From NCBI GenBank assembly GCA_016217595.1, contig JACRHS010000007.1, positions 1 through 64,000 of the forward strand: 64,000 nucleotides of DNA, given 5' to 3'. The position numbers and the translations under genes are program-made. This document shows, in pieces, positions 42,075-51,360 of the stretch. A model generated the notes under the pieces. It saw only the letters and a list, made by a program, of their open reading frames with translations, ran no database searches and was not told where the DNA came from. Numbering within the stretch: the stretch's first letter is position 1; every line of letters begins with the position of its first letter. This DNA comes from Opitutia bacterium. Lineage in GTDB: Bacteria > Verrucomicrobiota > Verrucomicrobiia > Opitutales > Opitutaceae.

Positions 42075-43688
42075 CTACGGTGAAGTACGGTCGATCCGTT
42101 CGCGGAGCACGACCTGCAAGTCACGCATACTGAACGTGAGCTGCCGCGGATCTCCGTGACCGGGAGACGTCGCGGGATCGGACGTGACAAAGCGAAAACA
42201 AGTTTTCCCCGGTGGCAAAACCACCGCGAAGAGCACATCGCGTCGCGTTTTTGATATTTCTCCCGACCACAATGTTTTCTCGGGGGCGCACACCTGCAGC
42301 TGTCGCACCACCGGACTGCGCAGGCCAAACCGCAACTCGGCGGCGAGCGCGGTCGATTGCGGATTGACAATGGTGAGCTCCGCCGAGCCATCGGCCCAGC
42401 GCCAGTATTCCAATAGCGAACGCTCGCTCGCCAACCATCCCGCGCCATACGTCACCTCCACGCTCCGTCCGGATATTGCATCAATGCGCAGGGTCTGCGT
42501 ACCCACGATGCGGTGACTCTCCTGCGCCGGCGGTTTCAGCAGGCTCGGCATGGAAAGCAGTGATAGGTTTCCGAGTATCAGGAGTGCCCACCAACGCCCG
42601 CCCCCACGCGGCACCACGATGTTGAAGGCCAGTTGCATCGGCAGCAGCACACGCACCGCCGCGCATGGAAAGATTTCCCATACGGCATCGCCGAGAAACA
42701 ACATCAGCACCGCATTGGCGGCGCCCACCCGCCACCAGAATTCGGTCCACCGCGGGCGCAGCAAAAAGAACAAGCACTGTGTCAGCAACGCCACCAACAC
42801 CGGCACGTTGTAGCGTTCATAAGAGTCAAATCCATGACTGCGCATATGGTGCAACACCACCTGCCACTTGGTCAGATAGCCCGCCAATGGGAGACCGAAA
42901 TTGTGCGTCCCAGAATCGCCCTGGGTGCCGATCCAAACTAACAGACAACCGAGCCACAGCACCAGCGGCAGTACGAGCAAAACACACTGTCCAAACCAAC
43001 TCCGCCAGTCCCGCAGCCCTTCGTACGCAGCAGGGAGCACGACGACGCCCGCGAGCAAATTGGTTTCCTTGGCCAGGCCAGAAAACCCCAGCACCAGCGC
43101 CGACCACCACGGTTGCCCCCGCTCCGCCAACGCCACGCCGACCGCAATCAGCAACAGACTCGGTCCATCCAACAACGCCCCGCGCACGCTCCAGATCAGA
43201 CCTACGCTGAACAGCACCCCGCTCCACCGCGCAATATTCTCCCCATTCGCCGGTGGCAGCCAGCGGAGCAACAACCCCGCCAGTGCCAGCCAGGCCACGA
43301 CGTTCTGCACCGAAAACACATGTACCGCGCGCACCGGGTCTCCACCCGCCACCAGCCATGCCGTCCAGCTCAGCAGAATGCGCCTCGCCCGGTACGGCAA
43401 AGTATCGACTGCCGTCGCCAACTCCGGAGCCGACAGTTGCGGACGCATGGCAAGTTGCACGTATTGCTGCGCATCGTAGCCCAGACTTTTGGCTTCGATA
43501 TAGGGCGCAATGCCCCGCAGTTCCGGTAGATAATGCGCCTGATTTCGGTCGCCCAATGAAAGGAAAAAGGTGAAGCCCTTTCCGGGGAGATAAAACTGCG
43601 CCACGCCCCACACAAAAGCCCAAACGATGACCGCACATAGGCCCCAGCGAACAACGACTCCGGCAATGTTCGCCGCCGTTTGCTTCAT
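42075..43688 (-). CDS. Polytopic membrane protein, paralogue of the upstream gene
   Basis: 537 residues. A first helix and a conserved FYLPGKGFTFFLSLG segment are followed by GYDAQQYVQLAM, an acidic early loop like those of GT-C enzymes. About ten helices run to residue 410, with GLAKETNLLAG and LFLGDAVWEIFP conserved in the neighbour. The C-terminal ~130 residues are soluble and beta-rich (NPQSTAL, VLPPGKTCFRFVTSDP, DPRQLTF). Probably a lipid-sugar-using transferase of the envelope, but activity is unproven. Its ATG overlaps the stop of the upstream paralogue (ATGA). Confidence 0.7.
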   Translation of the reverse strand: MKQTAANIAGVVVRWGLCAVIVWAFVWGVAQFYLPGKGFTFFLSLGDRNQAHYLPELRGIAPYIEAKSLGYDAQQYVQLAMRPQLSAPELATAVDTLPYRARRILLSWTAWLVAGGDPVRAVHVFSVQNVVAWLALAGLLLRWLPPANGENIARWSGVLFSVGLIWSVRGALLDGPSLLLIAVGVALAERGQPWWSALVLGFSGLAKETNLLAGVVVLPAAYEGLRDWRSWFGQCVLLVLPLVLWLGCLLVWIGTQGDSGTHNFGLPLAGYLTKWQVVLHHMRSHGFDSYERYNVPVLVALLTQCLFFLLRPRWTEFWWRVGAANAVLMLFLGDAVWEIFPCAAVRVLLPMQLAFNIVVPRGGGRWWALLILGNLSLLSMPSLLKPPAQESHRIVGTQTLRIDAISGRSVEVTYGAGWLASERSLLEYWRWADGSAELTIVNPQSTALAAELRFGLRSPVVRQLQVCAPEKTLWSGEISKTRRDVLFAVVLPPGKTCFRFVTSDPATSPGHGDPRQLTFSMRDLQVVLRERIDRTSP

Positions 43689-45319
43689 GGCGCGGCAGTT
43701 CGCTGCACGTCGACCGAGCAATCTTTCACATAAAATGCCAGTAGCCGCGGATCGTCGTTCGTAAGATGCACCGGCGGCTTGTCGGTCACGAACCTCAGGC
43801 GGTTCTCACCCGGCAGCAGGTGGATGGCCAGTCCCTCGATTTCGATGGGAGCTTTCGCGATCGCTCCCTGCCACCGCACCGCGCCCGAACCATCCAGAAT
43901 ACGCAGCGTCCTCGCCTCGGCGCCGCGCACGGTGCAGCGCAACCGCGCTTCCACGGGAAACGCATGGGGATTGTCGATGCGCAACACGGCATCGCCCTGA
44001 CTCCAGCGCCAATAGTGCTGCCGTTGATGCTCTACGTCATACCAGCCAGATTCGAAGCGCACGCGGACCTGCCGACCGTCAGTCGCGGTGAGAAGCTCGC
44101 CGGGGCCATCCAGGCGGCAGCCGTCGTAACTCGGTGGTTCGAGAGCGATCGGAGCATTGAGCATCGTCAAATTGCCCAGCACCAAAATGAGCCACCACCG
44201 ACGACCGCCGGGCACGAGCACATTGAACGCGAGCTGGAGCGGTAACAGCACCCGCGAGGCCGCGCCCGGAAAGCCTTCCCACACGGCATCGCCGAGCACC
44301 AACATGAGCACTGCGAAACTAATCCCAATCCGCCACAGCGGAGCCTGGGGTTGCGGACGCAGCACGAGAAAACCGAATTGCACGGTGACCGCCACCAGCA
44401 TGAGCAGGCTCCAAAATGCGCCGGCACTGGCGATGCCCGACTGCCACGTCTCAGCACGCATCAGCTCGGGCAAGACGCCGGCCCACTTGCGAGCGAACGC
44501 CACGAGCGGCCAGTCGAAATTCCGCGCGCCCAGATCAGCCACCGGCCCCGCTGCCTGCCGCAAGTAGATCAGCCACAGGAACAGCGGCGCACCGACCAAA
44601 ATTCCCTGGAAGACTATGCGCCTCCACTCCGCCCACGTGCGGGCCTCCGGTCGCAGCAGGGCCGCCGCGCCGAGCAGATTGGTTTCCTTGCCGAGCCCGC
44701 TCACCCCGAGAATCGCCGTGCCGAGCCAGGACCGTCCGCGCTCGATCGCCACCGCACCCAACGCCAGCAAGAGCAGGCTCGGTCCGTCCACCAGTGCGTT
44801 GCGCACGCTGACGCACAGGCCAAACGAAGCCAGCACGCCGAGCCAGCGCCCGAAATGCCCCCAGCTGGTCGGCGGAAACCAGTGGCACAACACGCCGGCA
44901 AGCAGCAGCCAGCAGACCACGTTTTGCAACGCGTACGCCTGCAAAATCCACGCCGGCCGGCCGCACCCGCTGACATAGGCGGTCGCAGAAAAAAAGATGC
45001 GCCGCGCCCGGTACGGCAGACTGTCGATGGCATTCTTCAAATCCGGCGCGCGCAGCGTCGGGTCCATCGCGATCTGCGCGTAATACTGGGCGTCGTAGCC
45101 GTCGGAGTCGGGTTCGACGTAATAATTCAACTGCCGCAACGCAGCGATGCGGGTCGTCTCGTTCTTGCTGCCGAAGCTGATCAGATAACTGAACCCCTTG
45201 CCCGGAATGTAGAATTGCGCGACGGCGACCAGATAAAGCGCGATCGTCACAACATAAGCCAGGATCACCGGCACCAACCAGCGAGGTTTAGAAAAATGGG
45301 GCGCGGACACACTCATCAT
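43685..45319 (-). CDS. Polytopic membrane protein, first of a tandem paralogous pair
   Basis: 544 residues from the ATG at 45319. It matches the next gene throughout: FYIPGKGFSYLISFG, GYDAQYYAQIAM, LPYRARRI, GLGKETNLLGA, LVLGDAVWEGFPGAASRVLLPLQ in short blocks, and the C-terminal soluble module (NPHAFPVEARL, LLPGENRLRFVTDKP, DPRLLAF). The pair arose by tandem duplication and is co-translated. The acidic loop and helix pattern suggest a GT-C-like enzyme acting on the periplasmic face. Divergent from the GT39-like gene across 113 bases. Confidence 0.7.
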   Translation of the reverse strand: MMSVSAPHFSKPRWLVPVILAYVVTIALYLVAVAQFYIPGKGFSYLISFGSKNETTRIAALRQLNYYVEPDSDGYDAQYYAQIAMDPTLRAPDLKNAIDSLPYRARRIFFSATAYVSGCGRPAWILQAYALQNVVCWLLLAGVLCHWFPPTSWGHFGRWLGVLASFGLCVSVRNALVDGPSLLLLALGAVAIERGRSWLGTAILGVSGLGKETNLLGAAALLRPEARTWAEWRRIVFQGILVGAPLFLWLIYLRQAAGPVADLGARNFDWPLVAFARKWAGVLPELMRAETWQSGIASAGAFWSLLMLVAVTVQFGFLVLRPQPQAPLWRIGISFAVLMLVLGDAVWEGFPGAASRVLLPLQLAFNVLVPGGRRWWLILVLGNLTMLNAPIALEPPSYDGCRLDGPGELLTATDGRQVRVRFESGWYDVEHQRQHYWRWSQGDAVLRIDNPHAFPVEARLRCTVRGAEARTLRILDGSGAVRWQGAIAKAPIEIEGLAIHLLPGENRLRFVTDKPPVHLTNDDPRLLAFYVKDCSVDVQRTAAP

Positions 45320-45432
45320 CAAAGGAATCGCTACAAGACGCCGCACCACAGCCGTCGATTTCCGGCCGGCGCAAAAAATTGATTTTTGATTTGAGCCACG
45401 TTCGTACGCAATGGCACCTTGCGCGATTGACA

Positions 45433-46995
45433 ATGAAAATGATGCCCACCGCCGAGCCATCCGATGCGGCCACCGGAGCGACCTCCGCGGCCCCCGCCGC
45501 CCCGGCCCCGCGTTGGTTGACCGCGTTGTTTCTCCTCGGGCTCATCGGTTACGCGTGGTTCCTCGGCCACAACATCGGCGCCTACGCGGGCGGAGCCGAC
45601 TCTTCGGGCTACATGAACAACGCCAAGCTGATCGCGCAGGGAAAAATCTCCACGCCGCAGCGAACCCTCCCCGGACTGACCGGACCAGTGACGAGTTACA
45701 CGTTTGTGCCACTGGGCTTCATCCCCTCGACGGACAATACGCAGCTCATCCCCTCGTATCCCATCGGCCTGCCGCTGCTGGTGGCGGCGAGCGCCGCCGT
45801 GGTCGGATGGGACGCGGCGCCCCACTTGACCATCGCCCTGCATGCCTTTCTCGGCGTGGTGATGCTCTGGCAGCTGGCGCGTGCGCTGGGGTTTTCCCCA
45901 GCCTGGTCCATGTTCGCCGCCACGCTGCTCGGCGCGTGTCCGCTCTACGTTTTCTTTTCGCTGCAAATGATGAGCGACGTCCCGGCCACCGCCTGGGCTT
46001 TGGCCGCCATCGGGTGCGCGTGGCGCAGCCGACACAACGCCCGCTGGTCGCTGGCGGCGGGCTTTGCCTTCGGCTTCGCCGTGCTCGTGCGCCCGACCAA
46101 TGTCATCCTCGCGCTCCCGGTTGCCTGCGCGCTCGGCCTGCGTTGGCGCAGCTGGCTGGGGTGCGCGCTCGGCGGCATCCCGGCCGGCGCGGCGTTTTTG
46201 CTCTATAACCGCGCCGCCTACGGCCACGCGCTGGCGAGCGGCTACGGTGCCGTGGGGGGGATGTTTCAATGGGAGCACGTCCCCGCTTCGCTGGCGAATT
46301 ACGCCCACTGGCTGCCAGTGCTGCTGACGCCGTTTGGCTTGCTGGCGCTCGGCCTGCCCTGGTGCTTTCGCCGCGACCCCTGGCTTACGGCGACGCTCGC
46401 CCTCTGGCTACTGCTGCCGCTGGCCCTGTACGCCTACTACTACCATACGCACGAGACGTGGTGGTACCTGCGTTTCGTCCTCCCGGCGTTCCCCGCCGCG
46501 TGGCTGGCGGCCCTGCTCGTCGGACGCGAACTGGTCCGGCGCTGGAACCTCCGGCGCTGGTTTCCCGCCGACCAACTTCGCACCCGACTCACAGTCGGAA
46601 GCGTGTGCACCGCCCTGCTGGTTTTCGTCTGGCAGTGGAACCGCCATCTCCACACCCGGGATTGCGGCGTCGGCGAAAGAACCTACCTCGCAGCCATCAA
46701 CTGGATGCGCCCGCAGGTGCCCGCCCAGGCGGTGCTCATCGCCATGCAGTGCAGCGGCGCACTCTTCTACTATACCGATTACACGATCGCGCGCTGGGAC
46801 CAGTTTGAAGGCGTACATTTCCTCTCCCTGATCCGAGCGGCTCAGGCCGCCCAGCGACCGCTCTATGCCCTGCTCATGCCCTTCGAGGAGGATCGCGTCT
46901 TCAGCGAAGGTCGCCTGCCCGGCCGATGGACCAAGCTCGGCACTGTCAGCGATATCAGCCTCTGGCGTTTCGATGGCGCTTCCGCGCAGCCTTGA
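45433..46995 (+). CDS. Integral membrane glycosyltransferase-like protein (GT39/PMT type)
   Basis: 520 residues from the ATG at 45433 (45442 also possible). About eleven helices. The first periplasmic loop has GGADSSGYMNNAKLIAQG with the acidic residue typical of GT-C catalysis. VRPTNVIL near residue 224 and the RFVLPAFPAAW helix are common in the PMT_2/GT39-like group. The substrate would be a polyprenyl-phosphate sugar. It precedes the GT4 gene at 47043 on the same strand (47-base gap). Confidence 0.75.
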   Translation: MKMMPTAEPSDAATGATSAAPAAPAPRWLTALFLLGLIGYAWFLGHNIGAYAGGADSSGYMNNAKLIAQGKISTPQRTLPGLTGPVTSYTFVPLGFIPSTDNTQLIPSYPIGLPLLVAASAAVVGWDAAPHLTIALHAFLGVVMLWQLARALGFSPAWSMFAATLLGACPLYVFFSLQMMSDVPATAWALAAIGCAWRSRHNARWSLAAGFAFGFAVLVRPTNVILALPVACALGLRWRSWLGCALGGIPAGAAFLLYNRAAYGHALASGYGAVGGMFQWEHVPASLANYAHWLPVLLTPFGLLALGLPWCFRRDPWLTATLALWLLLPLALYAYYYHTHETWWYLRFVLPAFPAAWLAALLVGRELVRRWNLRRWFPADQLRTRLTVGSVCTALLVFVWQWNRHLHTRDCGVGERTYLAAINWMRPQVPAQAVLIAMQCSGALFYYTDYTIARWDQFEGVHFLSLIRAAQAAQRPLYALLMPFEEDRVFSEGRLPGRWTKLGTVSDISLWRFDGASAQP

Positions 46996-47042
46996 ACGCG
47001 AGCCATTTCTTGCCGTATCCCACTCCCCTGACTGCCCAGCCC

Positions 47043-48245
47043 ATGCCCGCACCGCTGCTGCTCGATCTCACTCACACGGCGCACACCACGGCGCGCACCG
47101 GCATTCAACGGGTGGCGCGCCGGCTCCTCACCGAATTCACGCGGCGCGGGGTCGTCACGCCCATCACTTTCGATCCGTTCGAGGGACTCTGGCGGGCGCT
47201 CGAACCGTGGGAAATCGCCCAGCTCGCCAGCACCACCGTCGGCCGCAAACGCAGCGCGCGCTGGCCATGGACGGCGCGTTGGCGCGGCCGGCTGCGCAAG
47301 GTGATCGGTCCACGCCCCAGCCCGCGCCAGCTCAGCGTCGCGCCCGGCACCGCGTTTCTCGAACCGGAGCTATTTTCCGCCGCCACCGCCCGCCGGCACG
47401 CCCCGCTCTTCGATCTGGCCGGCGGCCCGCGCGTGGCGATTTTCTGTGACGCCATCGCGCTCAAATTTCCCGAGCTCACCCCGGCGGGCACCGTGGCGCG
47501 GTTTCCGAGCTATCTGCAAGAACTGGCGCGTTTCGATGCCATCGCTGCGATCTCCGGCGAGTCGCGCGATACCCTGGCCGATTACTGGCGCTGGCTCGGT
47601 CTGCACGATGCGCCGCCCGTCGAGGCGTTGCCGCTCGGCATCGATCTGCCCTCCGCCGCCGACCGCGCGGCCACGGCAAACGCGCCGGCCTCCGCCGTAC
47701 CCGTCGTGCTTTGCGTCTGCACCCTCGAAGGCCGCAAAAACCACCTCACCCTGCTCGAAGCGAGCGAACAACTCTGGGCGCGTGGCGCCCGTTTCGAGCT
47801 GCGCCTGATCGGTATGGCCAATGCGGAGACCGGCCGCGCCGCCTTGTCCCGCATCGGCGAGCTGCAAACCGCCGGCCGGCCGTTGCGCTACGATGGCGCG
47901 GTCGCCGATGCGGTCGTGACCGCGGCGTACCGCGAATGCGCGTTTACGGTTTATCCGTCGTTAATCGAAGGGTTCGGCCTGCCGGTGTTGGAGAGCGTGG
48001 CTTACGGCAAACCCTGCATCTGCGCCGATCGCGGCGTGCTCGGCGAATCCGCCCGCGGCGGCGGCTGTGTGGCGCTGCCCCGTATGGAGCCGGCGCCGCT
48101 GGCCGAGGCGATGGAACGACTGCTCAATCGCACTGATGAACTCGCCACGCTCGCCGCCGCCGCCCGCGTTCGCCCGCTCAAAAGCTGGTCCGATTACACC
48201 GACGATATGCTGGCCTGGCTGCCCACAGTGCGTCGCCGCAAGTGA
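47043..48245 (+). CDS. Glycosyltransferase, GT4 type (mannosyltransferase-like)
   Basis: 400 residues from ATG 47043. The N-terminus LLLDLTHTAHTTARTGIQRVARRLL matches the start of bacterial O-antigen mannosyltransferases of the WbpY/MtfA kind. VLCVCTLEGRKNH opens the second domain and YPSLIEGFGLPVLESVAYGKP is the E-x7-E motif. It resembles the GT4 enzyme encoded at 50.3-51.4 kb. Sugar specificity is a family-level guess. Confidence 0.8.
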   Translation: MPAPLLLDLTHTAHTTARTGIQRVARRLLTEFTRRGVVTPITFDPFEGLWRALEPWEIAQLASTTVGRKRSARWPWTARWRGRLRKVIGPRPSPRQLSVAPGTAFLEPELFSAATARRHAPLFDLAGGPRVAIFCDAIALKFPELTPAGTVARFPSYLQELARFDAIAAISGESRDTLADYWRWLGLHDAPPVEALPLGIDLPSAADRAATANAPASAVPVVLCVCTLEGRKNHLTLLEASEQLWARGARFELRLIGMANAETGRAALSRIGELQTAGRPLRYDGAVADAVVTAAYRECAFTVYPSLIEGFGLPVLESVAYGKPCICADRGVLGESARGGGCVALPRMEPAPLAEAMERLLNRTDELATLAAAARVRPLKSWSDYTDDMLAWLPTVRRRK

Positions 48246-48321
48246 TTAACCATTCGCGCCGCGACTGAAATTTGCCCTTTCACTCGCCGCGACCCGCCGT
48301 TTTAGTGGCGCCCTTTACGAC

Positions 48322-49518
48322 ATGGCGTTCCCCTTCTTCAAAACCGAAAAAAAGGCGATTTTAGCGCGTTGCCGCGACGATTACGCTACCAAGATGCGGC
48401 TCAAATATGCGCCCTATTACCACGCCATGGAGGAGCAAAAGGGCACGCAGGTCCGGCTCGATGGCCGCGACATGATCATGCTCTCAAGCAACGATTACCT
48501 CGGGCTCTCGTTTCACCCGAAGGTCATCGAAGCCAGCCGCGCCGCCGTGCTCAAATGGGGCACGTCCACCACCGGCGCCCGCACCTCCAACGGTTCGCGG
48601 ACCTTCCACGTTGAGCTGGAGGAAAAGCTCGCCGCGTTTCTCGGCCGCGAAGCCTGCCACGTACACGCCGCCGGCTACCTCTCGTGCATGTCGAGCGTCG
48701 CCACGTTCGCGCAGAAGGGCGACATCGTTGTTGGCGACAAAAATCTCCATTCCTGCCTCTGGGACGGCATCCGGCTCTCCCTCGCCACCGTCGAACGCTT
48801 TTCCCACAACAACCCCGACGATCTGCGCAACATCCTCGCCACCGCTTCGCCCGACGTCCCGAAGATGGTCGTAGTCGAGGGCGTCTACTCGATGGAAGGG
48901 CACATCTGCCGCCTGCCCGAGATCGCCACGCTCGCAGAGGAGTACAACGCCTTCACCGTCCTCGACGACGCGCACGGCTTCGGCGTGCTCGGCCGGCAGG
49001 GCCGGGGCACCATCGATCATTTTGGGCTCAACCACAAGGTCGACATCGTCTGTGGCTCGCTCTCGAAATCCCTCGCCAGCACCGGTGGCTTTGTGGCCGG
49101 CAAACGCGAGTTGATCGAGTACCTGCGCACCAACTCGAAGCAGACGATCTTCTCCGCCGCGCTTTGCCCCAGCCAGGCCGCCGTCGCCATGACTGCACTG
49201 GAATTGATGCAGAGCGAACCGGAGCACTTGGAGCGCCTCTGGAAGAACACCGCCAAGTACCGCGCCATCCTGAAAAATCTCGGCCTCGACACCTGGGGCA
49301 GTGAGACGCCCGCCGTGCCCATCGTACTCGGCTCGAAGGAGCGCGTTTATCCCTTCTGGCAGGCGCTGCTCGAAAAAGGCGTTTTCACCGTGATGTCGAT
49401 TGCCCCGGCAGTGCCGCCCGGCAAGGACCTCATCCGCACCGCCGTCTCCGCCATGCACACCGACGAACAGTTGGAGCGCATCGGCGAAGCGATGGCGTAC
49501 GCGATGAAGAAGCTTTAA
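48322..49518 (+). CDS. Alpha-oxoamine synthase (BioF/Kbl/serine-palmitoyltransferase family)
   Basis: 398 residues, PLP-dependent fold type I. SNDYLGLSFHPKV near residue 56 is the substrate-loop signature, LDDAHGFGVLG (Asp215, Asp216, His218) binds the cofactor, and GSLSKSLASTGGF contains the Schiff-base Lys249. Such enzymes condense an acyl-CoA or acyl-ACP with an amino acid, losing CO2. No biotin genes are nearby, and the surroundings are membrane and glycan genes, so a sphingoid-base or other lipid role is more attractive than biotin synthesis. Sequence alone does not settle it. Confidence 0.8.
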   Translation: MAFPFFKTEKKAILARCRDDYATKMRLKYAPYYHAMEEQKGTQVRLDGRDMIMLSSNDYLGLSFHPKVIEASRAAVLKWGTSTTGARTSNGSRTFHVELEEKLAAFLGREACHVHAAGYLSCMSSVATFAQKGDIVVGDKNLHSCLWDGIRLSLATVERFSHNNPDDLRNILATASPDVPKMVVVEGVYSMEGHICRLPEIATLAEEYNAFTVLDDAHGFGVLGRQGRGTIDHFGLNHKVDIVCGSLSKSLASTGGFVAGKRELIEYLRTNSKQTIFSAALCPSQAAVAMTALELMQSEPEHLERLWKNTAKYRAILKNLGLDTWGSETPAVPIVLGSKERVYPFWQALLEKGVFTVMSIAPAVPPGKDLIRTAVSAMHTDEQLERIGEAMAYAMKKL

Positions 49519-49524
49519 GCCGTC

Positions 49525-49547
49525 AGCCCCGCGCGCAGCGCGGCGCT
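49525..49547. terminator. GC-rich hairpin after the oxoamine synthase gene
   Basis: AGC-C-CCGCGC (49525-49534) pairs with GCGCGG-C-GCT (49538-49547), 9 bp with one mismatch and a 3-base loop. It starts six bases after the stop codon. No T-run follows. The remaining intergenic sequence to 49626 has nothing recognisable. Confidence 0.45.
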
Positions 49548-49626
49548 GAGATTAGCGAGTGGCTTGGAGCGAAACGAGGCCCGCTCGCTCACGCAGAAGC
49601 TATGCTTTCAACGTAAGCGGAAATCC

Positions 49627-50289
49627 TCACCAGCGATGACCGGCGGCGCACGTCAGCAGCAACGCGTGCCGCCCCACTCCGCCGCGCAGATTCGCGCAAG
49701 CCACCCCGCACTCCCCTGACCAGGCGGTCTTTGTCTCGTAGCGAAGCGCCATGTTTCCATCCAAGAAGAAGCGGCGGTCGCTTTCACTCCGACTCCGTCC
49801 ATAGAAACGCCGGTCCTGTAGTTCCCATTGCGTGATCTCGTAGCCGAGCGCGAGACCTGCCAACAAGCGACACGGCCCTATTGTCACCACCGTCGCTCGC
49901 GCGCCGGTAGAGAGGAGCTGCTTGGTTTCTTGCAGGGAGTTTTGGACGATCTGCCGCGGCATCAGGAGCCCCGGATTTACCACCCCGACAGGAGCACCCG
50001 CACCCAGCTCTGTTTCGCTCTCGGTGGTGAACTTCCCCAGATAAACAAACCGCCCATACAGGTGCAGCCGCTTCGCCACCGGTAGCTCCACTTGCACAAA
50101 AGGGCTCAGCGTCGGCCCGACGTGCCGCGTGCGCCCGGCGATGGCATAAGGCAATTCACCTTCGTGAAAACCAACCGCATGCCCCACGCCGGCTTGAACT
50201 GTCACCTCTGCCACGCTGCGTGCGGAGAAAACGCCCAACCCAACCAAGAGTCCGAGACCGCCTCTGATGCTGATTGGTGCCATGGCCAT
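49627..50289 (-). CDS. Hypothetical exported protein, possible outer-membrane beta-barrel
   Basis: 220 residues with a signal-like N-terminus (GGLGLLVGLGVFSARSVAEVTV). The mature part alternates short strands and turns with many aromatic and glycine residues (HVGPTLSPFVQVELPV, LHLYGRFVYLGKFTT, GPCRLLAGLALGYEITQWELQDRRFYG), and it ends in an aromatic residue (Trp), as outer-membrane barrels do. No family is recognised. It sits between the oxoamine synthase and a GT4 gene and may serve the surface glycan. Confidence 0.55.
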   Translation of the reverse strand: MAMAPISIRGGLGLLVGLGVFSARSVAEVTVQAGVGHAVGFHEGELPYAIAGRTRHVGPTLSPFVQVELPVAKRLHLYGRFVYLGKFTTESETELGAGAPVGVVNPGLLMPRQIVQNSLQETKQLLSTGARATVVTIGPCRLLAGLALGYEITQWELQDRRFYGRSRSESDRRFFLDGNMALRYETKTAWSGECGVACANLRGGVGRHALLLTCAAGHRW

Positions 50290-50343
50290 AGCGCGCCCAG
50301 ACTCAACCAGCCTCTAACCGACTTCAATATCGAAGCTTGCGCT

Positions 50344-51360
50344 TCACCTCAGCCCTGCGCGCAGCGCGGCGGCGGCGGCGGACCAGGTGGGCAATGGACG
50401 GGCTCCGGCCGCAGCGGCGAGTTGCGCGTGCCACGTGTCGTCGCCGATCACGCGGCGCAACGCGGCGCCCCAAGCCGCGCGGTCGTTGAGCGTCACCGGC
50501 ACGCAACCGCCGCCGTCGGCATTCTCGCGCAACACCGGCAGGTCGCTGCACACGCAGGGCACGCCCATCCACAGCGATTCCAACAACGGCAGCCCGCAGC
50601 CTTCCGCCAGCGTGGGGAACACCGTCGCGCGCGCGCGGCCGAACAATCCCGCCACCGTCGCATCGTCGGCCGCCGCGTGATAATGCAGCCCGGAAAATTC
50701 GCGTTGCAGCGCCTTGATCTTCGCCACCACCGGCGCGCCGAAATGCGGATTCACCCGCCCGACCAGGTGTAGCTCGAATTCCACCCCGGCGCGCCAGAGG
50801 TCGGCGCAGACATCGAGGAGAAAAGTCTGGTTTTTGCGCGGCTCCAGAATGCCCACGCAGAGGAGCACCGGCGGCCGGCTCGGAGTCGTGGGCGGCAACC
50901 GTTTCTGCCCCGCCAGATCCGCGCCCAACGCCAGCACCTCGACCGGGGGCAGATTCACCACCTCCAGCCAGCGCCAGTAGCCGAGCAGAGTTTCGCGACA
51001 GGTCGCCGAGATCGCCCACACCCGGTCGCACGACGCGAGCATCTTCATGTATTCGGGATGGCGCGCCACGCTGTGCGGCCACGTGATGTGCGGATGCTGC
51101 AACGGAATCGCGTCGCTGAACATCGCCGCCACACGGCACGGTTTGTTGCGCAGGAATTGCCAGAAACCCGGCCGCTCGGCCTCGCAAAACAACTCCGCCG
51201 TAAACCACCAGTCATCGGGCCGCACGGCCGCCGTCGGACAGTCGCCCCACGTCACGGGAGTCACATCCGCGCCCAGCTCGGCGCGCAGGCGTTCGCTCAC
51301 CCGTGTCAGTCCCGAGCGATGTCCCTGCCGGCTGGCTTTGGTGACGTCGAAGTAGATCAT
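50344..51360 (-). CDS. Glycosyltransferase, GT4 type
   Basis: 338 residues, ATG at 51360. FDVTKASRQGHRSGLTRVSERL is the same acceptor-loop type as in the enzyme at 47.0 kb (TGIQRV). LLCVGILEPRKNQTFLLDV opens the nucleotide-binding domain; FPTLAEGCGLPLLESLWMGVP holds the E-x7-E motif. Its ATG overlaps the upstream GT4 stop by four bases. The two enzymes probably add successive sugars to one glycan. Confidence 0.8.
   Translation of the reverse strand: MIYFDVTKASRQGHRSGLTRVSERLRAELGADVTPVTWGDCPTAAVRPDDWWFTAELFCEAERPGFWQFLRNKPCRVAAMFSDAIPLQHPHITWPHSVARHPEYMKMLASCDRVWAISATCRETLLGYWRWLEVVNLPPVEVLALGADLAGQKRLPPTTPSRPPVLLCVGILEPRKNQTFLLDVCADLWRAGVEFELHLVGRVNPHFGAPVVAKIKALQREFSGLHYHAAADDATVAGLFGRARATVFPTLAEGCGLPLLESLWMGVPCVCSDLPVLRENADGGGCVPVTLNDRAAWGAALRRVIGDDTWHAQLAAAAGARPLPTWSAAAAALRAGLR

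Noticed and set aside
49519..49600. Minus-strand peptide ending SAALRAGLTA, resembling the last residues of the GT4 enzyme at 50344-51360
   Set aside because: The similarity covers about eight residues, is Ala/Leu/Arg-rich, and coincides with a GC hairpin. Chance is more likely than a duplicated gene end.
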